Source: an uncultured Bacteroidales bacterium (lineage in GTDB: Bacteria > Bacteroidota > Bacteroidia > Bacteroidales > F082). From it: a stretch of 64,000 bases of DNA. Below are positions 54,525 through 61,467 of this stretch, in pieces. The stretch lies in assembly GCA_900318085.1 (NCBI GenBank), contig ONJF01000004.1, positions 78,319 to 142,318 on the forward strand, written 5' to 3'. Within the stretch, counting starts at the first letter, position 1; every line of letters starts with the position of its first letter. The notes under the pieces were generated by a model. It ran no database searches and was not told where the DNA came from. It saw only the letters and a list, made by a program, of their open reading frames with translations. Made by a program: the position numbers and the translations under genes.

Positions 54525-56537
54525 TTACTGCATTTTCTCAATCTCAATCTGCAACTGGAGCATTTCATCCCTGAATTTGGCTGCTGCCAAGAAGTCCATC
54601 TCCTTGACGGCTTTCTCCATATTCTTCTTGGCCTGTTGGATGGCTCTCTGGAGTTGCTCCTTCGACCTATATTCGGCTCGACCTTCGGCAGCCATTGTGG
54701 CATCACCAGATTGCGAATACGCTGTCGGTGCAGGCTGGCCTTTCATGGTGCCTAACGAGTTGTCGATAGCCTTGACGATGGTCTTCGGCACGATGCCATG
54801 GGCTTCGTTGTAGGCCATCTGCTTGGCACGACGGCGAGCCGTCTCATCGATGGTCTTGCGCATGGAATCGGTGATGGTGTCGGCATACATGATGACCTTG
54901 CTCTCCGCATTACGGGCGGCACGGCCTGCCGTCTGCACCAAGGAACGCTCCGAACGAAGGAAGCCCTCCTTGTCGGCATCGAGAATGGCCACCAAACTGA
55001 CCTCCGGCAGGTCCAAGCCTTCGCGCAAGAGGTTCACGCCGACCAACACATCGAAGTCGCCCAGGCGCAGGCCTTGCAATATCTCCACACGCTCCATGGT
55101 GTCCACATCGGAGTGGATATAGCGCGTCTTGATTTTCAGGTTATTCAAATAGGTTTTCAGCTCCTCGGCCATGCGTTTCGTCAAGGTGGTGACGAGCACG
55201 CGCTGGTTCTTTTCCACCACCTTGTGGATCTCGTCAATGAGGTCGTCGACTTGATTCAAGCTAGGACGGACCTCAATCACCGGGTCGAGCAGACCCGTAG
55301 GACGAATCAGCTGCTCCACATACACGCCTTCGCTCTGCTGCAACTCGAAGTCGGCAGGCGTGGCACTGACATAGATGGTCTGGCCTGTGAGTGCCTCAAA
55401 CTCATCAAACTGCAGGGGACGGTTGTCCAAGGCCGAAGGCAGGCGGAAACCATACTCCACCAAGGTCTGCTTGCGCGAGCGGTCGCCGCCATGCATGCCA
55501 CGAATCTGCGGGATGGTGACATGGCTCTCGTCGATAATGGTGATGAAATCGTCGGGGAAATAGTCGAGGAGGCAGAAAGGTCTCGTGCCCGGACTGCGTC
55601 CGTCAAAGTAGCGCGAGTAGTTCTCGATGCCCGAGCAATAGCCCAGCTCCTTCATCATCTCGATGTCATAGTTGACGCGGTCTTCCAAGCGTTTGGCTTC
55701 AAGGTTTTTCCCTATCTCACGGAAATACTCTGCCTGCTTGAACATATCGTCTTGAATCTCGGTCACAGCAGCATTGAGTTTGGACTGCGAGGTCACGAAG
55801 ATGTTGGCAGGAAAGATCGTCACTTCCGACAGGTCTTCCATCTTGCGCCCCGTCACGGGATTGAGCATCTCCAGACCGTCGATTTCATCATCCCAAAACA
55901 CAATGCGGTAGGCATAGTCGGCATAGGCGGGGAACACATCCATCGTCTCCCCTTTCACCCTGAACTTGCCTTGCGTGAATTCAATCTCGTTGCGCACATA
56001 CAATGCACCCACCAAGGCCTTGGCTACCTCGTCACGGCTGATTTTCATGCCGCGTTCAAGGAAAATCACATTCTTGCCGAAATCATCGGGGTTGCCAATG
56101 CCATAGAGGCATGACACCGAGGAGACCACGATGATGTCGCGCCTTCCCGAAAGCAAGGCTGAAGTCGTGGCCAGTCGCATCTTGTCGATGTCGGAGTTGA
56201 TGGCGAGGTCCTTTTCTATATAGGTGTTGGTGGCGGGGATAAAGGCCTCGGGCTGGTAGTAGTCGTAATAAGACACAAAATAGTTCACAGCGTTCTCGGG
56301 GAAGAACTGCTTGAACTCGCCATAGAGCTGTGCCGCAAGGGTCTTGTTATGGCTCAACACCAAGGCTGGTCGGTTGAGTTGCGCCAGTACATTGGCGATG
56401 GTGAAGGTCTTGCCCGAGCCCGTCACGCCTAATAGCGTCTGGGCGCGATCGCCACGCTTCAGGCCGTCCACCAATTGTTGGATGGCTTCGGGCTGGTCGC
56501 CGGTGGGCTGGAATTCAGAAACGAGTTTAAAGTTCAT
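54525..56537 (-). CDS. uvrB: Excinuclease ABC subunit B
   Basis: Damage-verifying helicase-like subunit of nucleotide-excision repair. 670 residues: [20 protein letters not shown], Walker [16 protein letters not shown], the beta-hairpin region [40 protein letters not shown], and helicase motifs [14 protein letters not shown]-like [19 protein letters not shown] and [11 protein letters not shown]. The C-terminal UVR motif ([20 protein letters not shown]) contacts UvrC. First of a uvrB-recQ pair. The preceding gene (MNT) is 23 bp upstream on the same strand. Confidence 0.97.
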   Translation of the reverse strand: MNFKLVSEFQPTGDQPEAIQQLVDGLKRGDRAQTLLGVTGSGKTFTIANVLAQLNRPALVLSHNKTLAAQLYGEFKQFFPENAVNYFVSYYDYYQPEAFIPATNTYIEKDLAINSDIDKMRLATTSALLSGRRDIIVVSSVSCLYGIGNPDDFGKNVIFLERGMKISRDEVAKALVGALYVRNEIEFTQGKFRVKGETMDVFPAYADYAYRIVFWDDEIDGLEMLNPVTGRKMEDLSEVTIFPANIFVTSQSKLNAAVTEIQDDMFKQAEYFREIGKNLEAKRLEDRVNYDIEMMKELGYCSGIENYSRYFDGRSPGTRPFCLLDYFPDDFITIIDESHVTIPQIRGMHGGDRSRKQTLVEYGFRLPSALDNRPLQFDEFEALTGQTIYVSATPADFELQQSEGVYVEQLIRPTGLLDPVIEVRPSLNQVDDLIDEIHKVVEKNQRVLVTTLTKRMAEELKTYLNNLKIKTRYIHSDVDTMERVEILQGLRLGDFDVLVGVNLLREGLDLPEVSLVAILDADKEGFLRSERSLVQTAGRAARNAESKVIMYADTITDSMRKTIDETARRRAKQMAYNEAHGIVPKTIVKAIDNSLGTMKGQPAPTAYSQSGDATMAAEGRAEYRSKEQLQRAIQQAKKNMEKAVKEMDFLAAAKFRDEMLQLQIEIEKMQ

Positions 56538-56560
56538 GGAATCTATAGCCTGTATTTCGA

Positions 56561-56860
56561 TTAGGCAATAGCAATACCCGTACTCATGACATCGTCATAC
56601 AAAGGTGACGGGAATCTTTGATCAATCAAAACAGGTTCAATTAAATAATTAATTTGTGGAGCAATCAACCACAAAATGGTAGAAACATCCAACCAATCGT
56701 CATTTACAGCAGGTACGACAACAGCGACATCTATATCACTATCAGGACCTGCGGTACCTTTACTATAAGAGCCATAGAGATAAACTTTTGCATCGCTTAT
56801 CTGCTTGATTATAGCATCTTTATACTGTCTAACAACCTCGATTACTTGTTCCTTATCCAT
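56561..56860 (-). CDS. MNT-type nucleotidyltransferase (antitoxin-like)
   Basis: 99 residues, minimal nucleotidyltransferase fold. The active-site signature is present: KVYLYGSYSKGTAGPDSDID (GSxxxG then DxD). Overlaps the upstream HEPN gene by 19 bp, the common HEPN/MNT pairing in which the MNT protein acts as antitoxin by modifying the HEPN RNase. The C-terminal stretch LIEPVLIDQRFPSPLYDDV is usual for the group. Activity inferred. Confidence 0.85.
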   Translation of the reverse strand: MDKEQVIEVVRQYKDAIIKQISDAKVYLYGSYSKGTAGPDSDIDVAVVVPAVNDDWLDVSTILWLIAPQINYLIEPVLIDQRFPSPLYDDVMSTGIAIA

Positions 56861-57231
56861 TGCTGTAATGCTTTTGTGTCGTCAATCAACTTACGGCAGA
56901 AATCTTCTGTCAGTCGCTTTAACAATTGCTCTTTATACTCAGGATAACGAGCTTCAATGTTCATTGGCATTAAAACCGCTATGATAAGCTTCTGTTCTGG
57001 CGTCATTTGTTCATACAATTCACTACGAATTGACAACTGCGCAAGGTTGTGAATATATGGGGGATCATCATCTCTCGTCTTACACCAATAGGCTTTAAGT
57101 GTCTTTTCGATGACTTGATGACACATAAAGCCCACATATAACCAACGCTTGACAACATACAATCCTTCCGCAGTCTCTAAATCATAGTCTGCCAAATCCA
57201 ACCAATATGTGACCTTTTCTTCTTGAGTCAT
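56842..57231 (-). CDS. HEPN-domain protein (toxin-like)
   Basis: 129 residues from MTQEEKVTYWLDLADYDLET (57231), a four-helix HEPN fold: YVVKRWLYVGFMCHQVIEKTLKAYW, DPPYIHNLAQLSIRSELY, NIEARYPEYKEQLL and a last helix DFCRKLIDDTKALQQWI. A canonical RX4-6H motif is not obvious, so RNase activity is uncertain. TATTTTTG at 57245-57238 ends 6 bp before the ATG, which suggests a leaderless or very short leader mRNA. The longer upstream frame would include the promoter. Partner gene overlaps its 3' end. Confidence 0.82.
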   Translation of the reverse strand: MTQEEKVTYWLDLADYDLETAEGLYVVKRWLYVGFMCHQVIEKTLKAYWCKTRDDDPPYIHNLAQLSIRSELYEQMTPEQKLIIAVLMPMNIEARYPEYKEQLLKRLTEDFCRKLIDDTKALQQWIRNK

Positions 57232-57237
57232 AGAGTG

Positions 57238-57245
57238 CAAAAATA
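57238..57245 (-). promoter_or_regulatory. Promoter -7 element of HEPN/MNT pair
   Basis: Minus-strand TATTTTTG, only 6 bp from the ATG at 57231. Confidence 0.55.
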
Positions 57246-57282
57246 AACATTTTTGGCAATACTCATATGAGCCCACAAAAAA

Positions 57283-57309
57283 AAATCCCGCCTAAGCGGG
57301 ATTTTCCTT
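57283..57309 (-). terminator. Terminator of thrS-infC-rpmI-rplT cluster
   Basis: ATCCCGC (57285-57291) with GCGGGAT (57296-57302), flanked by A and T runs; on the minus strand T9 follows. It separates rplT from the HEPN promoter. Confidence 0.85.
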
Positions 57310-57331
57310 GTTATCATAACAATAACGCGAT

Positions 57332-57676
57332 TTACTTCACCTGGTCGACGATGGCCTTGAAAGCCTCGGGATTGTTGAGGGCGAGGTCGGCAAGGACCTT
57401 GCGGTTGATCTCGATACCCGACTTGGTGAGCTTGTCCATGAATTGGCTGTAGTTCATGCCATATTCACGCACGGCGGCGTTGATACGGACGATCCACAGG
57501 CTGCGGAATTCGCGCTTCTTGTTTCTTCTGTCGCGATAAGCGTAGGTTTGACCCTTTTCGTAAGAGTTCTTCGCCACAGTCCACACGTTCTTTCTCGTGC
57601 CGAACTGACCTTTGGTCTTCTTCAGGATTTTCTTTCTTCTGGCTCTTGAAGCCACTGCATTGACTGATCTTGTCAT
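57332..57676 (-). CDS. rplT: 50S ribosomal protein L20
   Basis: 114 residues, [20 protein letters not shown] at the basic N-terminus, [20 protein letters not shown] and [19 protein letters not shown] in the globular part; standard length. In many bacteria L20 represses its own operon; the L35-L20 spacing here (76 bp) leaves room but no pseudoknot was identified. Last gene of the cluster. Confidence 0.97.
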   Translation of the reverse strand: MTRSVNAVASRARRKKILKKTKGQFGTRKNVWTVAKNSYEKGQTYAYRDRRNKKREFRSLWIVRINAAVREYGMNYSQFMDKLTKSGIEINRKVLADLALNNPEAFKAIVDQVK

Positions 57677-57752
57677 TTCTTTTGATTTTTTCGTCCAGCG
57701 CCTCGCTCCTTTCGAGAACTTTTCTGCTGAGACAAATTACACATTTTGTTAA

Positions 57753-57947
57753 TTACATGAGAAGCATCTGTTTCACGACTTTCTCATCAGCACGCTCGAC
57801 GAGGGCGGTGTGATCGAGATTACGTTTTCTCTTCTGGCTCTTCTTAGTCAGGATGTGACCATGATAAGCGTGCTTTCTCTTCAGATGGCCGCCGCCGGTT
57901 ACTTGGAAACGCTTCTTGGCAGCGGACTTGGTCTTCATTTTAGGCAT
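57753..57947 (-). CDS. rpmI: 50S ribosomal protein L35
   Basis: 64 residues, [20 protein letters not shown] then [20 protein letters not shown] and a short helical end. Very basic and of standard length. Between infC and rplT, the classical order. Confidence 0.97.
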   Translation of the reverse strand: MPKMKTKSAAKKRFQVTGGGHLKRKHAYHGHILTKKSQKRKRNLDHTALVERADEKVVKQMLLM

Positions 57948-58000
57948 TTTACAATTAGTTTTAAAGGTATTAAGTTACTCTATTTATTTCTTTTATTATT

Positions 58001-58079
58001 GGCTTTCAGCTTTAAGCCGTCAGCTATCAGCTCATCAGCTTCCCTGCTTACAGCTTACGGCTTATAGCTTACAGCTTTT
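58001..58079. repeat. AGCTT-based degenerate hairpin
   Basis: Runs of CAGCTT/ATCAGCT units on the left and CAGCTTA/TAGCTTA on the right; AAGCCGT (58014-58020) mirrors ACGGCTT (58057-58063). Lies between infC and rpmI. Similar in style to the TGGC hairpin at 10226-10292. Confidence 0.5.
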
Positions 58080-58647
58080 ACTTCTTCGTTGACTTAGGAG
58101 CTATCATCATCTGCATGCGCTTGCCTTCCAACTTGGGCATCATCTCCACCTTTCCGAACTCTTCCAACTCCTGCGCAAACTTCAGCAACATGATCTCGCC
58201 TTGTTCCTTGTAGACAATGGAACGGCCTCTGAAAAAGACTTCCACCTTGACCTTTGAGCCTTCCTGCAAGAAGCGCTTGGCGTGGTTCAGCTTGAACTCG
58301 AAGTCGTGGTCGTCGGTTTGGGGTCCGAGGCGGATTTCCTTGATGACGACCTTGGTGGCTTTGGCTTTCTGTTCCTTCAGGCGTTTCTTCTGGTCGAAGA
58401 CGAACTTCTTGTAGTCCATCGCCTTGCAGACGGGCGGGTTGGCATCGGGTTGGATCTCGACGAGGTCGACACCCAATTCTTCTACGATTCTCAAAGCTTC
58501 GCGCAAGGGATAGATGTTGGGTTCCACTCCCTCACCCACCAAACGCACCATAGGGGCTTTCACCTGTTCATTGATGCGGTGGTTGAATCCGTCCTTGTCT
58601 TTGTTCGGCTTTTGTCCAGGCCTACCTTTTTGTGGGATCTGTGCTAT
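58078..58647 (-). CDS. infC: Translation initiation factor IF-3 (AUA start)
   Basis: 189 residues, initiation factor that keeps ribosomal subunits apart and proofreads the start codon. N-domain [20 protein letters not shown] and [20 protein letters not shown], linker [17 protein letters not shown]-domain [18 protein letters not shown] and [18 protein letters not shown]. No ATG/GTG/TTG exists between the in-frame TAG just upstream and HRINEQ, which is essential to the N-domain. An ATA at 58647 (then GCA CAG ATC) lies 9 nt after GGAG, so AUA is the likely start; rare starts are a known feature of infC and its autoregulation. A GTG at 58563 would delete the domain start. Confidence 0.93.
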   Translation of the reverse strand: MAQIPQKGRPGQKPNKDKDGFNHRINEQVKAPMVRLVGEGVEPNIYPLREALRIVEELGVDLVEIQPDANPPVCKAMDYKKFVFDQKKRLKEQKAKATKVVIKEIRLGPQTDDHDFEFKLNHAKRFLQEGSKVKVEVFFRGRSIVYKEQGEIMLLKFAQELEEFGKVEMMPKLEGKRMQMMIAPKSTKK

Positions 58648-58688
58648 AGTTGTAGTCTCCTATATTAAGTTTATATTCTGTTAGTTGT

Positions 58689-60628
58689 TTATCTCTTGTT
58701 CTGTTCCTCCTCGACTTGCTTTCTGATCATAGCGGCGAAGTCATCGGTGGGCATCGTGCCCAGGTCGACTTGACCGTGCTTTCTCACAGACACTTGATTT
58801 TCAGCCGCTTCCTTCTCGCCCACGATGAGCATGTAAGGATATTTCTTCATCTCGGCATCACGGATCTTACGGCCGATCTTCTCGTTACGCTCGTCAATGA
58901 GGGCGCGAATATCGGACTTTTTCAGATACGATTGCAAATTTTTCGCAAAATCGAGGTATTTTTCACTGACCGGGAGGATAATCACCTGGTCGGGAGCCAG
59001 CCACAGCGGGAACTCACCGGCGCAGTGTTCAAGCAACACGGCCACGAAACGCTCCATGGAGCCGAAGGGGGCTCGGTGCACCATCACGGGACGATGTTTC
59101 TCGTTGTCGGCACCGATGTAGCTCAGGTCGAAGCGCTCGGGCAGGTTGTAGTCCACCTGGATGGTACCCAGCTGCCACTTACGGCCGAGGGCGTCTTTCA
59201 CCATGAAGTCGAGCTTGGGACCATAGAAAGCGGCTTCGCCGTATTCCACATGGGCGGGCAGGCCCTTCTCGGCGCAGGCCTCCTGGATGGCGGCTTCGGC
59301 CTTGGCCCAGTTCTCGTCCGTACCCACATACTTCTCATGGTCGTTGGGGTCGCGGAGCGATATCTGTGCTTCAAAGTTCTTGAAGTCAAGAGCCTTGAAG
59401 ATGATTTCGATGTTTCCATCACGCGGATGAACTCTTCCTTCACCTGGTCGGGACGGCAGAAGATGTGGGCGTCATCTTGGGTGAACGAACGCACACGCGT
59501 CAAGCCGTGGAGCTCGCCGCTCTGCTCATAGCGGTACACCGTGCCGAATTCAGCGCAGCGGAAAGGCAGGTCTTTATAGGAACGCGGCTTCCACTTGAAG
59601 ATCATGCAGTGGTGGGGGCAGTTCATCGGCTTCAGCAGGTACTCCTCGCCTTCCTCGGGCGTGGTGATCGGACGGAAACTGTCTTCACCGTAGTGATCCC
59701 AGTGACCGGAAGTGACATAGAGTTGCTTGCCACCGATATGGGGCGTGATGACTTGTTCATAACCATACTCCTTCTGGATCTTGGTCAGGTACTCCTGCAG
59801 GCGGAGGCGCAGCTCGGTGCCTTTGGGCAACCAGATCGGCAGACCCTTACCCACGGTGTCGCTGAACATGAAGAGTTCGAGCTCACGACCCAGCTTGCGG
59901 TGGTCGCGCTTCTTAGCTTCTTCGAGAAGCACGAGGTACTCTTCGAGTTCCTTCTGCTTCGGGAAGGTGATGCCATAGACGCGGGTCAGCTGCTTGCGCT
60001 TCTCGTCGCCACGCCAGTAGGCGCCAGCCAGTGAGGTCAGCTTCACAGCCTTAATGAAGCCCGTGTTCGGGATATGGGGACCGCGGCAGAGGTCGGTGAA
60101 ATTACCACATTTATAATAGGTAATGGTGCCGTCTTCCAGCTCGCTGATCAGTTCTTCCTTGTATTCATCGCCTTTCTCGGTGAAGTATTTCATGGCTTCG
60201 GCCTTGCTCACATCGACGCGCTCGAAGGTCTGCTTCTCGCGGGCCAGCTCGAGCATCTTCTTCTCGATGGCAACGAGGTCGGCCTCGGTCAGGGTGAGGT
60301 CACCCGTGTCGATGTCATAATAGAAACCGGCATCCACGGCGGGGCCGATGCCGAACTTCACACCTTTGTAGAGGGCCTCGATGGCCTCGGCCATAAGGTG
60401 GGCCGACGAGTGCCAGAAGGTAGCCTTACCTTCGGGGTCGTCCCAGGTGAAGAGTTGGATGGTGGCGTCCTCGTTGACGGGGCGCATGGCATCCCACATC
60501 TTACCGTTCACCTTGGCGGACAGCACGTTACGCGCCAAACCCTCGCTCAAACTCTTGGCGATATCCAGCGGCGTTACACCGGCTTCAAATTGTCTGACAC
60601 TATTGTCAGGGAAGGTTATGTTAATCAT
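58689..60628 (-). CDS. thrS: Threonyl-tRNA synthetase with a 1-nt frameshift
   Basis: Charges tRNA-Thr. Start [20 protein letters not shown] (60628). TGS domain (about 1-62), editing domain with [18 protein letters not shown] (HxxxH), class II core with motif 2 [20 protein letters not shown], and anticodon domain [20 protein letters not shown]. Near 59409 the frame breaks: ...VMETSK then SSSR in one frame, while [20 protein letters not shown] continues in another. Restoring one base after ACATC gives a normal 646-residue enzyme. As this is an essential enzyme, a sequencing or assembly error is likelier than inactivation. First gene of thrS-infC-rpmI-rplT; 41 bp before infC. Confidence 0.9.
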
Positions 60629-60655
60629 AGATATAGGTCTTTTTGAAAGCGGCTG

Positions 60656-60663
60656 CAAAAGTA
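60656..60663 (-). promoter_or_regulatory. Promoter -7 element of thrS cluster
   Basis: Minus-strand TACTTTTG, 28 bp before the thrS ATG. Confidence 0.5.
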
Positions 60664-60735
60664 CACATTTTTTCCTTACGAAACGCAGATTCAATGCGTT
60701 TGAAGAGAAATTTTTCACCTTAATAAGAAAAACGT

Positions 60736-60743
60736 TACATTTG
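60736..60743 (+). promoter_or_regulatory. Promoter -7 element of SGNH hydrolase gene
   Basis: TACATTTG 16 bp before the ATG; the same octamer at the same spacing precedes the next gene. Confidence 0.55.
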
Positions 60744-60759
60744 CACCAAAATTTAAGTC

Positions 60760-61437
60760 ATGAAAAAGAGTTTTATCCTATTGTTATTCACCACCATGTC
60801 ATTCTTCGGCTATTCCCAAGACTGGTTCGGCCTCAATCGCTATCAGGCCGACAATGAGCGCATTATCGCGAGCGGCGACTACCCCGAGGTGGTCTTTATG
60901 GGCAACTCCATCACCGAAATCTGGACCATCTACCATCCCGAGTTCTTCAGCAGCCACAACTTCTGCGGCAGGGGCATCGGCGGTCAGACCTCGTCGCAGA
61001 TGCTGGTGCGCTTCACCACCGATGTCATCGACCTGCATCCCAAAGCCGTGGTCATCATGGCCGGCACCAACGATGTGGCGCACAATGACTATTGGGTGGC
61101 ACCCGACAAGGTGATCGACAACATCATCGCCATGTGCCAAATCGCACAAGCCAACGGCATCATCCCCATCATCAGCTCCATCCCACCCTGCTCGAAGTTC
61201 CCGTGGAGAGAAGAGATCATTAACCCTGGCCAGACCATCGTCGACATCAACAAGAGTCTGAAGGCATACGCCGAAGCTAATGACCTCGTCTACATCGACT
61301 ATCACACCGCTCTCGCCGACGAGAACCTCGGACTCCCCGAGTCAATCAGCGAAGACGGCTGCCACCCCAACCCCGACACCTATTTCACCATGGAAGAAAT
61401 GGCATTAGAATCCATTCGGGTGGCACTCAAAAGATAA
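60760..61437 (+). CDS. SGNH/GDSL-family hydrolase, exported
   Basis: 225 residues; signal peptide MKKSFILLLFTTMSFFGYSQ. Catalytic blocks: I VVFMGNSITEIW (Ser), II GRGIGGQTSSQML (Gly), III VIMAGTNDVAHN (Asn), V EDGCHPNPDTYF (Asp and His). Probably a periplasmic or surface esterase, for example deacetylating glycans, though the substrate cannot be read. Separate promoters for it and the following peptidase gene are suggested by matching TACATTTG boxes. Confidence 0.9.
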   Translation: MKKSFILLLFTTMSFFGYSQDWFGLNRYQADNERIIASGDYPEVVFMGNSITEIWTIYHPEFFSSHNFCGRGIGGQTSSQMLVRFTTDVIDLHPKAVVIMAGTNDVAHNDYWVAPDKVIDNIIAMCQIAQANGIIPIISSIPPCSKFPWREEIINPGQTIVDINKSLKAYAEANDLVYIDYHTALADENLGLPESISEDGCHPNPDTYFTMEEMALESIRVALKR

Positions 61438-61442
61438 ATCCT

Positions 61443-61450
61443 TACATTTG
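61443..61450 (+). promoter_or_regulatory. Promoter -7 element of C10 peptidase gene
   Basis: TACATTTG 17 bp before the ATG at 61468. Confidence 0.55.
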
Positions 61451-61467
61451 CGGCAAAATTTCGGTAT

